NCBI GenBank assembly: GCA_902546725.1
Contig: CACCLB010000003.1
Span: 104,576 to 168,575, forward strand
From: an uncultured Bacteroidota bacterium
GTDB lineage: Bacteria; Bacteroidota; Bacteroidia; Flavobacteriales; Flavobacteriaceae
Reading direction: 5' to 3'
DNA: 64,000 bases
In this document: positions 44,898-55,218 of the stretch, in pieces
How positions within the stretch are numbered: the first letter of the stretch is position 1
Layout: each line of letters starts with the position of its first letter
Translations under genes and position numbers: made by a program
Notes under the pieces: model-generated
Told to the model about the DNA's origin: nothing
What the model saw: only the letters and a program-made list of their open reading frames with translations
The model's database searches: none

Positions 44898-45008
44898 CTA
44901 TTGCAAAAGTGCACTTTTTTAAAGGATCAATACACAATTGCTCACTTCAAATTATAAACTGCTATTTAGATACTTGTATGCTGTGAGGTTTAAAATCTGA
45001 TATGAAAA

Positions 45009-45557
45009 CTATTTCCATTCTAAGGATTCCATAAGGTGAATGATATCCTTTTCTAAATATTTTACAGCCGGTAAAATAGAATCGTAATTGGGTTTTGCGT
45101 AAAAATAAACGGAACCTACTAGAAAATGCTTTAGGCTATCCGTAAGAAAGAATTGGTATTGAGACGCGGCATTACCTACCACAGAAAATAAGGTGCCATA
45201 GACCCCATTTACCGGATTTACAAAGACTTTTTCGGGTATGGACTCAGCTTTTGAAATGTGTTTATATGGAAGTTTATACGCGTCATTGAGTAAGGAGTCT
45301 AGATTGTTGTTTACTGCGTTATAATTCAAATAAAGAGTCGCTTTCATCTTTGGGTAGACCAGCTGAGAGTTGTACTGATTTGCAATCGAGACCTTTGCGA
45401 AATTGTTGTATTCAAAAGAAAAGGAGGCTAATTTTTCAAAATTCTGATACTGGGCTTCTGGATAATCTAGACGCAAATAACCCCAAGGTTTGGGTTGAAG
45501 GTCAGAGGTACAACTCAAAAATAAAATCAAGCTAGTGCTGAAAAACCAATTCCTCAT
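45009..45557 (-). CDS. gldD: gliding motility lipoprotein GldD
   Basis: GldD is an essential lipoprotein of flavobacterial gliding and of type IX secretion function. The 182-residue protein has a lipoprotein signal (LILFLSCTSD, Cys16). The mature part opens PKPWGYLRLDYPEAQYQNF, a recognisable GldD pattern, and includes VNPVNGVYGTLFSVVGNAASQYQFF. It is 6 bases after gldE, in the mutY-ssb-gldE-gldD order known from Flavobacterium johnsoniae. This is the strongest taxonomic marker in the window. Confidence 0.92.
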   Translation of the reverse strand: MRNWFFSTSLILFLSCTSDLQPKPWGYLRLDYPEAQYQNFEKLASFSFEYNNFAKVSIANQYNSQLVYPKMKATLYLNYNAVNNNLDSLLNDAYKLPYKHISKAESIPEKVFVNPVNGVYGTLFSVVGNAASQYQFFLTDSLKHFLVGSVYFYAKPNYDSILPAVKYLEKDIIHLMESLEWK

Positions 45558-45563
45558 AGACTT

Positions 45564-46877
45564 TTATTTTTTTGGAAGTACAACCTTAACTTGCTTGATA
45601 CGCATCTGATCGATCTCTTCAACAGTAAAAATGTACCTTTCAAATCTAATTTTTTGCCCCTTTTTGGGAAATCTTTTCGCTATTTCTAACAGTAATCCCG
45701 CAAGGGTTTCCGAGTCACCCTTGACCGATTCAAATAGTTCAGTTTCTTCTAAATGTATTACTTTAAAAAAGTCCTTTAAACTAATTTTGGCCTCAAAGAC
45801 GTAGGTTTTCTCATCCAACTTAGAATAACTTAAACTTTCTTCATCAAATTCATCACTAATATCACCCACAATTTCTTCCATGATATCTTCCAGAGAAATC
45901 AAGCCAGAAGTACCTCCGTATTCATCTACAACTATTGCCAAATGGATTTTTTTCTGTTGAAATTCTTTGAGTAAATCATCTAGTTTTTTGTTTTCAGGAA
46001 CATAAATTGGAGGCTTTAAAATATCCTGCCACACAAAATTGGGATTGTCGAGATTGGGCAGTAAATCTTTAGTGTATAAAATTCCTTTGATATTGTCCTT
46101 CTTTTCTTGAAAAACTGGAATTCTTGAAAACCCTTGCTCCAAAATTACTGGGAGGATTTCTTCTAAGGTCAATTCATCTGACAGTGCAAACATATCCATC
46201 CGAGGACACATCACTTCTCGAGTATCCGTATTTCCAAAATTCACTATCCCTTCTAAAATACGCTGCTCATCTGAAGTTGTCTCGTGATCTCCAGTAAGTT
46301 CAAGCGCTTGAGATAGTTTGTCAACAGAGAATTGATTCTTTTGGTCACCGAGTCGTTTTTCTAGAAAGGTCGTTGTTTTACTCATTGGATAAGTGATCCA
46401 AAACAACAGGTATCGATCGAGTATTGAAATGACCAGTGACATCCGTTTGGAAAACTGCAAGGCATTCCTATTTGCATAGACTTTAGGTAAAATCTCTCCA
46501 AAAATCAAAATAAGACCGGTAATTATCCCAACTTCAATGATCAACATTAGTATAGGATTCTCGATTTCTCCTAAAAAGGAATCACTCAATACTGCAAAGA
46601 CCAAAACTATAGCAATATTGATAAAATTATTGGCCACTAAAATAGTCGCAAGTAAACGTTTGGGGTTTTTCAATAGCGTAATCACCCTTTGCGACGCTAT
46701 ATCAGAAGACTGATCATCTTCCTCTAATGATTTGAGTTGCAAGGAAAAAAAAGCGACTTCAGTACCTGAAATCAAGGCTGAACAAACTAGTAGAACAAGA
46801 ACTACTAACCATTGAATCCACATTAGATTGGAAGCTAAAAATAGTGCACTTAAAAAAGGCAAAGGGTCTGGATCCAA
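45564..46877 (-). CDS. gldE: gliding motility-associated protein GldE (DUF21/CBS/CorC)
   Basis: The 437-residue protein has a DUF21 membrane domain (about 15-190, with SALISGTEVAFFSLQLKSL), a CBS pair (about 215-345, with MCPRMDMFAL and VVDEYGGTSGLISLEDIMEEI) and a CorC_HlyC domain at the end. In flavobacteria the copy beside gldD is GldE, which assists gliding, and extra gldE can partly rescue some gldD mutants. A second member of the same family is at 13103-14377. The gene lies 13 bases after ssb. Confidence 0.9.
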   Translation of the reverse strand: MDPDPLPFLSALFLASNLMWIQWLVVLVLLVCSALISGTEVAFFSLQLKSLEEDDQSSDIASQRVITLLKNPKRLLATILVANNFINIAIVLVFAVLSDSFLGEIENPILMLIIEVGIITGLILIFGEILPKVYANRNALQFSKRMSLVISILDRYLLFWITYPMSKTTTFLEKRLGDQKNQFSVDKLSQALELTGDHETTSDEQRILEGIVNFGNTDTREVMCPRMDMFALSDELTLEEILPVILEQGFSRIPVFQEKKDNIKGILYTKDLLPNLDNPNFVWQDILKPPIYVPENKKLDDLLKEFQQKKIHLAIVVDEYGGTSGLISLEDIMEEIVGDISDEFDEESLSYSKLDEKTYVFEAKISLKDFFKVIHLEETELFESVKGDSETLAGLLLEIAKRFPKKGQKIRFERYIFTVEEIDQMRIKQVKVVLPKK

Positions 46878-46890
46878 AGGATGCTAGCTT

Positions 46891-47319
46891 TTAAAACGGT
46901 AAATCATCATTTTCTGGTGGGGGAGCCTCTTTGTCCTCAGGAGTTGAATTTGGTGTAGAATCTCCTCCTTGATCCCCTCCTTTTTTAGTACTCAGAAAAG
47001 TGAATTCATTTACATTGACTTCAGTTGAATAACGATCATTGCCGTCATCTCCTGTCCACTTTCGTGTTTTAATTCGACCTTCTATGTAAATTTTATCCCC
47101 TTTACTGAGGTATTTTTCACATATTTCTGCCGCCTTGTTTCGCACTACTATATTGTGCCATTCCGTGTTGGTTACTTTTTCACCTGTGCTTTTATTCACA
47201 TAAGATTCGTTTGTTGCTAAAGGAAAGCGTCCTATAGATCCGCCACCATCGAAATAATGCATTTTTACATCATCTCCTAAATGTCCTATTAGCATAACTT
47301 TGTTGAGTGTGCCGCTCAT
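46891..47319 (-). CDS. ssb: single-stranded DNA-binding protein
   Basis: SSB coats single-stranded DNA in replication, recombination and repair. I set the start at the ATG at 47319 (142 aa, MSGTLNKVMLIGHLG). The longer frame to 47379 adds an unrelated N-terminus that would overlap mutY. The OB fold covers about residues 1-110 (EWHNIVVRNKAAEICEKYL, GKIYIEGRIKTRKW-type blocks) and the C-terminal acidic tip is NDDLPF, the partner-binding peptide. It follows mutY by 56 bases and precedes gldE. Confidence 0.95.
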   Translation of the reverse strand: MSGTLNKVMLIGHLGDDVKMHYFDGGGSIGRFPLATNESYVNKSTGEKVTNTEWHNIVVRNKAAEICEKYLSKGDKIYIEGRIKTRKWTGDDGNDRYSTEVNVNEFTFLSTKKGGDQGGDSTPNSTPEDKEAPPPENDDLPF

Positions 47320-47375
47320 AGTTTTAAGATTTTGAGTTAGATGTATAAGTAAATTTAAACAATTCGTCAGGCATT

Positions 47376-48416
47376 TCAAAAGAATTTTTCGATAAAATTT
47401 TGAATCACAACAGGTACTGCTAATTCTTTTATCACAGCTTTTGAGTGTGCATTGTTTAATTTGTCTTTAGCCTCAATTTCCCAAAAACTAACAGCCAGGT
47501 TTTGATGACTCAGTTTATGGGTTATGGGTTCTGTATTCCACAACTTAACCTCAGAATTATTTAAATAAATTTCTTTAGGAAAATCAGCATGAGCGACAAG
47601 TGCGTGTTTTGACTTTAGGGTCTTTGTTGATTCTAGCAAAGGGAATTGATACAAATTATACCATATTCCTTTTGCTGTTCTTTTTTCAAAAAGGTAATGA
47701 CCGCATTGGTCTTTGATCACGAGGTAATTAAAAAAACGCTTTTTAATTTTAATACGGGAAGTTTTAAGCGGTAAGCGCTCAATTTTATTTTGATTGAAGG
47801 CAATACAGCTTTTAGCAAATGGACAGCTTTGACATTTAGGTTTTTTAGGTGTACAGTGAAGCGAACCAAACTCCATCATGGCTTGGTTAAAGGTTCCGGG
47901 GTGGGATTTCCCCATCAAGTCCTGAGCTTTTTTCTTAAACTCTTTATGAGCTGCGCTGGAATTGATAGGAGTAAGTATGCCAAAATAACGAGACAAAAAA
48001 CGGTATACATTTCCATCTACTACGGCTTGAGGGAGTTCAAAACAAATTGATGCAATGGCACTGGCAGTGTAGTCACCTACTCCTTTCAGCTGCAAAAGAG
48101 ATTCAAAAGTGTTTGGAAACACCCCATTCAATTCGCTATGAATGTATTTTGCCGTAAAATGAAGGTTTCGCGCTCTCGAATAGTACCCCAGACCCTGCCA
48201 TAATTTTAATACCTCATCTTCACTGGCTACTGCTAAGTCTTTAAGAGTAGGGAATGCAGACAAAAATCGATTGTAATATGGAAGCCCTTGCGCTGTGCGA
48301 GTTTGCTGAAGAATGACCTCAGAAAGCCAAATTTTATAGGGCTCTTGGGACTCTCTCCAAACAAAAGAACGTTTGTTTTCACCATACCAGTCCAAGAGTT
48401 TTTGTGTCCAATTCAA
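47376..48416 (-). CDS. mutY: A/G-specific adenine glycosylase
   Basis: MutY removes adenine mispaired with 8-oxoguanine. The 346-residue protein has SEVILQQTRTAQGLPYY near the N-terminus, with the catalytic Glu. It also has the helix-hairpin-helix LKGVGDYTASAIAS followed by VVDGNVYRFLSRYFG with the catalytic Asp, and the iron-sulfur cluster ligands C-X6-C-X2-C-X5-C in CTPKKPKCQSCPFAKSC. A C-terminal NUDIX-like domain recognises 8-oxoguanine. It is the first gene of the mutY-ssb-gldE-gldD run and is divergent from HU. Confidence 0.95.
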   Translation of the reverse strand: MNWTQKLLDWYGENKRSFVWRESQEPYKIWLSEVILQQTRTAQGLPYYNRFLSAFPTLKDLAVASEDEVLKLWQGLGYYSRARNLHFTAKYIHSELNGVFPNTFESLLQLKGVGDYTASAIASICFELPQAVVDGNVYRFLSRYFGILTPINSSAAHKEFKKKAQDLMGKSHPGTFNQAMMEFGSLHCTPKKPKCQSCPFAKSCIAFNQNKIERLPLKTSRIKIKKRFFNYLVIKDQCGHYLFEKRTAKGIWYNLYQFPLLESTKTLKSKHALVAHADFPKEIYLNNSEVKLWNTEPITHKLSHQNLAVSFWEIEAKDKLNNAHSKAVIKELAVPVVIQNFIEKFF

Positions 48417-48504
48417 AATAAAAATCTAAATATAACGGGCTTAAATGTAGAGAAACAAAAAGAATATAAAAACTTTGTACAGAGCATTTTATAATTAAAA
48501 TTTA

Positions 48505-48512
48505 TATATTTG
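48505..48512 (+). promoter_or_regulatory. -7 promoter box of the HU gene
   Basis: TATATTTG is a perfect TANNTTTG, 34 bases before the ATG. No TTG occurs at the usual distance; the nearest is 27 bases upstream. Confidence 0.6.
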
Positions 48513-48546
48513 CGAGCCTTAAATTTTTAGCAATAAATAAAACATT

Positions 48547-48840
48547 ATGACAAAAGCAGACATTGTATCAAACATTTCAGATCAGTTAGGAATTGACCGT
48601 GCTGACGTGCAAGCAACTGTTGAAAAATTTATGAAAGAAGTGAAAGTTTCTCTAGAAAAAGGAGAAAATGTGTACTTAAGGGGCTTCGGAAGTTTTGTAA
48701 TCAAAACACGAGCAGAAAAAACAGGACGTAATATTTCAAAAAACGTAGCTATTAAAATTCCCGCACACAACATTCCCTCTTTCAAGCCTGCCAAGATTTT
48801 TGTTCAAGGAGTTAAGTCTAAAGTTCCTGTAGCAAAATAA
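48547..48840 (+). CDS. HU/IHF-family DNA-binding protein
   Basis: HU bends and compacts DNA as a dimer. The 97-residue protein has the typical opening MTKADIVSNISDQLGIDRAD, the GFGSFVIKTRAEKTGRN beta-arm base (about residues 47-63) and the arm tip region KIPAHNIPSFKPAK, with the conserved Pro at the tip. In flavobacteria this locus is often called himA. It precedes a tiny basic protein gene and RNase G. Confidence 0.95.
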   Translation: MTKADIVSNISDQLGIDRADVQATVEKFMKEVKVSLEKGENVYLRGFGSFVIKTRAEKTGRNISKNVAIKIPAHNIPSFKPAKIFVQGVKSKVPVAK

Positions 48841-48868
48841 TTTATAACCTTTTAATACCAATCTATAT

Positions 48869-48958
48869 ATGCCTAGTGGTAAAAAACGTAAAAGACACAA
48901 GGTGGCAACTCACAAGCGAAAAAAACGCAGAAGAGCGAATCGTCACAAGAAAAAATAG
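48869..48958 (+). CDS. 29-residue very basic protein (candidate ribosomal protein)
   Basis: The short frame starts MPSGKKRKRHKVATHKR and ends NRHKKK. Of 29 residues, 19 are Lys, Arg or His and none is acidic, a composition typical of small ribosomal proteins that bind rRNA. It begins 28 bases after the HU stop and lies 145 bases before RNase G. A small extra ribosomal protein named bL38 is known from the Flavobacterium johnsoniae ribosome; this could be it or a relative, but I cannot confirm the identity from memory. It is easily missed by gene finders because of its size. Confidence 0.75.
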   Translation: MPSGKKRKRHKVATHKRKKRRRANRHKKK

Positions 48959-49103
48959 TGTGGGTCAAAGCACTTAAAAAATTTACCAAAAGTTCATTGA
49001 AATGGCAGATTTCAAATAGTTTGATTCTGCCACAGGAAAATCCTGAAAATATTGTTTAATCCGTTACTGCAAGTTCGCTTGTGGTCACACAAAATAATTC
49101 AGA

Positions 49104-50657
49104 GTGAATAAAGAATTAATTATACGTTCGCATTCCTCTGCTGTTGATTTTGCACTGCTCAAGGATGGAAAATTAATTGAGCTAAATAAAGAAGTTGAAG
49201 ACAATAACTTTTCTGTAGGCGACATATTTGTCGGTAAAGTCAGAAAAGCAATGCCTGGGTTGAATGCCGCATTTGTAGATGTAGGCCACGACAAAGATGG
49301 TTTTTTACACTATCACGACCTGGGTCCAAAATTTCCTTCACTAGTTAAGTATATTAAACAGATAAGCACAGGTAAAAACAAAGATTATCTTTTAAAACAA
49401 TTTCGTTACGAAAAAGACATTGAAAAAGACGGAAACGTAGGAGAAGTAATTTCTTCTAAACAAACTGTCTTGGTTCAAGTCGTGAAAGAACCGATATCAA
49501 CCAAAGGACCTCGGCTGAGTTCAGAAATATCATTAGCCGGACGTTTTATGGTGTTGATGCCGTTTTCTGATCGTGTGTCGATTTCACAAAAGATTGAAGA
49601 TCATGCGGAAAAGAATCGCCTTAAAAAGCTGGTTCAAAGTATCCGTCCCAAAGGCTTCGGACTCATCATTAGGACCGTTGCTGAAGGACAGAAAGTAGCT
49701 TCACTAGATGCAGATATCCAACAATTGTTGACTCGCTGGAAAAATTTATCAGCTAAACTCAAACAAATTGATAGGTATCCAACAAAAGTGTTAAGCGAAA
49801 TTAACCGCTCTTCAAGTATCTTACGCGATATCTTTGATGACAATTTCACCGGCATACATGTAGATGATGCCGCTATGGAATCTGAGATCAAAGACTATTT
49901 AGAAACTATTGCGCCAGATAAAAAGTCGATTGTAAAATTGTATGACAACCACCTTCCCATTTTTGAAAAATTTGGAATAGAAAGGCAAATTAAATCTGCA
50001 TTTGGAAAAACCGTTTCTATGCAAAAAGGCGCCTATTTAGTGATTGAACATACCGAAGCACTACACGTAATTGACGTGAATAGTGGCAACCGATCGAATC
50101 GTTCGAAAAGCCAGGAAGATACTGCCATGGAAGTCAATCTAATTGCGGCCACTGAAATTGCTAGACAATTAAGACTGCGAGACATGGGAGGAATTATTGT
50201 TGTCGATTTCATTGATTTAAATTCCAATGCCAATCGAAAAAAGCTATTTGAACACCTTCGTGAAGAGATGAGTACGGACAGAACCAAACACAAAATTCTG
50301 CCGCCGAGTCGTTTTGGTCTCATTCAGATTACACGCCAACGCGTGCGCCCTGAAATGAACATCAAAACGCAAGAGCCCAATCCCAACGTCAATGGGGAAG
50401 TGGAAGCTCCAATAGTACTAATTGACAAAATCAACACAGAGCTTAGTAAGATTACTAAGAACGAGCGTAATCAAAAGGAAAAACTATTTTTACATGTTCA
50501 TCCTTTTGTAGCCGCTTACATTTTAGACGGGAATCCATCCCAACGCCTAAAATGGTATTTTGAATACAAAAAGTGGATTCGAATTGTTCCACGCCACGCT
50601 TATCAATATTTGGAGTTTCGTTTCTTAAACAAAGAGCGAAGAAGACTCCGCCCTTAA
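49104..50657 (+). CDS. rng: ribonuclease E/G
   Basis: RNase G/E cuts single-stranded AU-rich RNA and trims rRNA and mRNA. The 517-residue protein starts at GTG. It has an N-terminal S1 domain (about 38-115, GDIFVGKVRKAMPGLNAAFVDVG), a 5'-sensor and RNase H-like region, and the catalytic DNase-I-like domain. That domain has the metal-binding Asp residues in HVIDVNSGNRS and IIVVDFIDLNSN. The zinc-link CPxC motif that bridges two subunits in the E. coli enzymes is absent; the matching stretch reads EPNPNVNGEVEAP. No long disordered C-terminal scaffold is present, so it is G-like. A strong terminator follows. Confidence 0.95.
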   Translation: MNKELIIRSHSSAVDFALLKDGKLIELNKEVEDNNFSVGDIFVGKVRKAMPGLNAAFVDVGHDKDGFLHYHDLGPKFPSLVKYIKQISTGKNKDYLLKQFRYEKDIEKDGNVGEVISSKQTVLVQVVKEPISTKGPRLSSEISLAGRFMVLMPFSDRVSISQKIEDHAEKNRLKKLVQSIRPKGFGLIIRTVAEGQKVASLDADIQQLLTRWKNLSAKLKQIDRYPTKVLSEINRSSSILRDIFDDNFTGIHVDDAAMESEIKDYLETIAPDKKSIVKLYDNHLPIFEKFGIERQIKSAFGKTVSMQKGAYLVIEHTEALHVIDVNSGNRSNRSKSQEDTAMEVNLIAATEIARQLRLRDMGGIIVVDFIDLNSNANRKKLFEHLREEMSTDRTKHKILPPSRFGLIQITRQRVRPEMNIKTQEPNPNVNGEVEAPIVLIDKINTELSKITKNERNQKEKLFLHVHPFVAAYILDGNPSQRLKWYFEYKKWIRIVPRHAYQYLEFRFLNKERRRLRP

Positions 50658-50662
50658 TAGCT

Positions 50663-50698
50663 AAAACCACCCGTCTCACGATTGGGTGGTTTTTTTTA
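50663..50698 (+). terminator. Rho-independent terminator after rng
   Basis: AAAACCACCC / GGGTGGTTTT with an 11-base loop is followed by a run of T. It begins 6 bases after the rng stop. Confidence 0.85.
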
Positions 50699-50766
50699 TT
50701 TGAAAAATCAGCTAGCCTCAATACTCTTATTCTTCTTGTATCAAATAAGTTTTTTACCTTCAACTA

Positions 50767-51234
50767 ATGCAACAAAAACAGACCTTTACACTTATCGAGG
50801 CTCAACAAAAACTAGAACATTATTGTGCATATCAAGAACGTTGTCACCAAGAGGTAATCACTAAATTAAAAACTATGGGAATGATTCCCGCTGCGATAGA
50901 TACCGTAGTTTCTCATTTAATAGAAACCAACTACCTCAATGAAACACGGTTTGCACAGAGTTTTGCTCGTGGAAAGTTTCGTATTAAAAAATGGGGCAAA
51001 CTTCGAATCAAAAGAGAGCTTAAAGCCCGTCAAATTTCTGAATACAATATCAAATTAGGACTCCAAGAAATTCCTGAATCTGAATACAACACTACCTTTT
51101 GGACGCTTTTTGAGAAACGAAAAGAAGCTGTTAAAGCTTATCCCTTGGGTGTTCAAAAGAAAAAAATTCTAAGTTATATGATGTATCGAGGATGGGAAAC
51201 CCAAAAAATTTATGAAGCGCTAAGCGAACTGTAA
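50767..51234 (+). CDS. recX: regulatory protein RecX
   Basis: RecX binds RecA filaments and limits their action. The 155-residue protein fits the family, which has three-helix tandem repeats: LIETNYLNETRFAQSFARGKFRIKKWG-type sequence in the middle (the FAxxFARxKxR core), then KRELKARQISEYNIKLGL. It starts with ATG 109 bases after rng, beyond its terminator. Its stop is 1 base from the stop of the convergent TonB receptor gene. RecA itself is not in the window. Confidence 0.92.
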   Translation: MQQKQTFTLIEAQQKLEHYCAYQERCHQEVITKLKTMGMIPAAIDTVVSHLIETNYLNETRFAQSFARGKFRIKKWGKLRIKRELKARQISEYNIKLGLQEIPESEYNTTFWTLFEKRKEAVKAYPLGVQKKKILSYMMYRGWETQKIYEALSEL

Positions 51235-51235
51235 A

Positions 51236-53065
51236 TTAAAAACGATAGCTTACTGAAATAAGTAAATTTCTCCCCGGCATGGGAACCAAATTAGTTTCTG
51301 AGTAAGAGGCATTTAAAAGGTTATTAACTGATCCTCTTAATTCGAAAGATTTTAATTGCCAATCTAAAGACCAATCCATCACCGTGTAAGCTGATGTTCC
51401 TGTACGTTGTGCGTGCTTAATGCCGAGAAAAGTGCTCAGCTTTTTAGTTATCTGAGAGCTGTACCTGAAGGTCACATGATGCTTTAATGAGTTTATACTA
51501 TATCGTGAAAAAGCTATTGAAGGAGCCTCCAAATCATCAATTAGATGGGTGTAACCAAACTGTATATTTTGTTTACTATTACTCAATCTAAAAGGGAAAC
51601 TCAACTCTACCTCAGCTCCCGTAGTGATTAACTCCCTAATATTAGTAGCTCTCCATAAGTCCGTTTCGCTAGGTTTCACATAATCGATTAAATTAGTTGC
51701 TCTACGATCAAAAAAAGCTGCGTAAAAACGGAGTTTTTGGCTTGAATAACGTATCCCTACTTCTTTAGATAACGCCTCTTCAGGCTTGAGGTCAGGATTG
51801 CCAAGAGTTGTCCGATCTTCATAGAAAAGATCCATATAAGTTGGTATTCTATAGGTATAACCCAAATTTCCATAAAGCAACCATTGCGGACTTAAATTAA
51901 GCCCAAGGTCGAGACCAGGATAGGCAAATAGTCCAAAGTCAGAATAAGAATTTACTGCAACCCCTGGGGTCAGATTTAATACTCCATCAAAAAGATTAAA
52001 ACGTTGTTCTACAAATAACATTGCTAAAAACCTCTCCCTGTAACCCAAATTATTGCTTGCAATTGAAACTCGGGCAACATCAACTCCCATTCCTGTAAGC
52101 CCAAAAGATGAGGCATAAGTAGCATCAAACGCTGCTCCTAGCTTGTGGGTGATGTGCCAGTTTTCATATACTTCAGGCCGATTTCTTAAATAGAGATAGT
52201 GATCTTGACCTCTTCGCCAATACAGTCTAGGTTCAAGATTCCAACTCCCCTGCTGAATTTTAGATTGCAAAGCTAAAATTCCAGCTTCGGTTTCCTCGTA
52301 TTGATCTACCGCTTCGGGGGATGCACAAAATCCGTTAGCTCCAAATTTTCGCCCAGAAAAGTTTGCAATTAAATTTATTGGTAGTTTTTTCTGCTTGAAT
52401 AATTGAGCCTTAAAAAATAAATTATTGTTTTTAAAATCTGTGTTATACCGGTATCCGTCAGATGTATTTCTAGAAAAATGTGCACTATAGCTTCCTTTTT
52501 CAGATCCGTTTTGCAAAGTGATTTCGCCGTGAAGTTGACCAAATGATCCTGAATGGACGGCAAGTTTTCCTCCCTTTGAAACATCTTGCTTAGTCACGAT
52601 ATTAATTGCTCCAGTAAACGCATTTTGACCAAAAATACGGGCCGCTGGTCCTTTCACTATTTCAATCCGTTCAACCATTTCAAGTGGTGGAAGAAAATTC
52701 AGTGTATGGTGCCCTGTTTGAGCATCATCTAGTTTGATCCCATCTATAAGTAATAAAGTTTGGTCAAAGCTCCCCCCTCGTATATAAAGATCGGCTTGCA
52801 TTCCAACTATTCCTCGTTGACGTATGTCGATACCTGAAAGTAACTGAAGTCCCTCCACAATCGTTAGGACACCAGACTTCTTTAACTCTTCTGCGGTAAT
52901 AAACTGTACGGTCCTTGAATTTTCTTTTAGGGGCAAATCTATCCTGGAGGAGGATAAAATAATTTCCTTTAATTGTTGGGTAGTTGGGAGGCTATCTAAC
53001 TGAGAATAAAGATTTTGTCCTATAAAAATTAAGAAAGTAATTACAATGGGAAAGTTTCTTCTCAT
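51236..53065 (-). CDS. TonB-dependent outer membrane receptor (BtuB-like)
   Basis: The 609-residue protein has a signal peptide (about 1-21), then a plug domain (about 45-155) with TAEELKKSGVLTIVEGLQLLSG, DLYIRGGSFDQTLLLIDGIK and GPAARIFGQNAFTGAINIVT. A 22-strand barrel follows and ends in an aromatic residue (SVSYRF). It imports a large ligand such as a siderophore, cobalamin or other chelate, powered by TonB. The size and plug resemble BtuB, but I see no cobalamin riboswitch or partner genes, so the ligand is open. Confidence 0.9.
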   Translation of the reverse strand: MRRNFPIVITFLIFIGQNLYSQLDSLPTTQQLKEIILSSSRIDLPLKENSRTVQFITAEELKKSGVLTIVEGLQLLSGIDIRQRGIVGMQADLYIRGGSFDQTLLLIDGIKLDDAQTGHHTLNFLPPLEMVERIEIVKGPAARIFGQNAFTGAINIVTKQDVSKGGKLAVHSGSFGQLHGEITLQNGSEKGSYSAHFSRNTSDGYRYNTDFKNNNLFFKAQLFKQKKLPINLIANFSGRKFGANGFCASPEAVDQYEETEAGILALQSKIQQGSWNLEPRLYWRRGQDHYLYLRNRPEVYENWHITHKLGAAFDATYASSFGLTGMGVDVARVSIASNNLGYRERFLAMLFVEQRFNLFDGVLNLTPGVAVNSYSDFGLFAYPGLDLGLNLSPQWLLYGNLGYTYRIPTYMDLFYEDRTTLGNPDLKPEEALSKEVGIRYSSQKLRFYAAFFDRRATNLIDYVKPSETDLWRATNIRELITTGAEVELSFPFRLSNSKQNIQFGYTHLIDDLEAPSIAFSRYSINSLKHHVTFRYSSQITKKLSTFLGIKHAQRTGTSAYTVMDWSLDWQLKSFELRGSVNNLLNASYSETNLVPMPGRNLLISVSYRF

Positions 53066-53112
53066 TATTAATAATTTGACTTTCTTAGATCGAAAAGAAA
53101 AAGCTCAACGTA

Positions 53113-53388
53113 CTATTCAGTTAAGAGAATTACTTTATTATCGCTCAATTCTATGGCACCTGATTGGATGTCAAGGTAAGTCGTATCGCCTTCTTGAGTG
53201 AATTTGGATTTGTTGGCCTCATCCAGGTTTATGTTCCCTTGAATTTTAACCCGACCTTCAACTAAGGTGGAAACTATAGGAGCGTGATTATTTAAAATTT
53301 GAAAAGAACCTGAAGCTCCTGGTACAGTTACGCTGAGAACTTCACCACTAAAAAGTTGAGCTTCGGGAGAAACGATTTCAAGTTGCAT
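53113..53388 (-). CDS. atpC: ATP synthase epsilon subunit
   Basis: The epsilon subunit links the rotating stalk to F1. The 91-residue protein consists only of the N-terminal beta-sandwich (LEIVSPEAQLFSGEV to DNKVILLTE). The C-terminal helical pair that inhibits the enzyme in E. coli is missing, as is usual in Bacteroidota. It follows atpD by 5 bases. The other ATP synthase genes are not in the window, which fits the split atp arrangement of this phylum. Confidence 0.94.
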   Translation of the reverse strand: MQLEIVSPEAQLFSGEVLSVTVPGASGSFQILNNHAPIVSTLVEGRVKIQGNINLDEANKSKFTQEGDTTYLDIQSGAIELSDNKVILLTE

Positions 53389-53393
53389 AATCT

Positions 53394-54911
<1,518 letters not shown>

Positions 54912-54950
54912 CTACTTAACGTTAGTTTTTTCTAGATAAATTTCAAGTTG

Positions 54951-54958
54951 CAAATATA
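54951..54958 (-). promoter_or_regulatory. -7 promoter box of atpD-atpC
   Basis: On the minus strand this is TATATTTG followed by CAAC, a perfect TANNTTTG. No TTG is present at the expected spacing, so the -33 part is weak. Confidence 0.6.
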
Positions 54959-55218
54959 TGGGGTTCATCTTAATAATCCGACACTTCAGCTCTTTTTTTA
55001 TCGAATAGTAAAGCCCCATTTAAAAAAGAAATCCAGTCACTAAAATTCCAAGCAGCAAGTACTTCCTCAAAGGAAAAGCTCTAAACACATAAGGTGAACT
55101 CAAAATACAGACTATTCTTAAAGAAGAGTGTAGTGGGCTGCCCTCTAATGATTGCTTTTTTGATTAGGTAAACTGACCCATATCATTTATTTTTAGGGTC
55201 GTCATCAAGATTCAACTT
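54959..55218. other. intergenic region between atpD and the acyltransferase gene
   Basis: No convincing gene is seen. A minus-strand frame coding for about 27 residues ends in a hydrophobic stretch (KYLLLGILVTGFLF), but it lacks a good start and promoter. The region presumably holds the divergent promoters. Confidence 0.35.

Noticed and set aside
47320..47379. Longer N-terminus for ssb
   Set aside because: The added residues do not fit the SSB fold, and MSGTLNKVMLIG is the normal start.
54959..55218. Minus-strand frame ending in a hydrophobic peptide (KYLLLGILVTGFLF)
   Set aside because: It has no good start codon or promoter and is very short; chance is the simpler explanation in AT-rich DNA.
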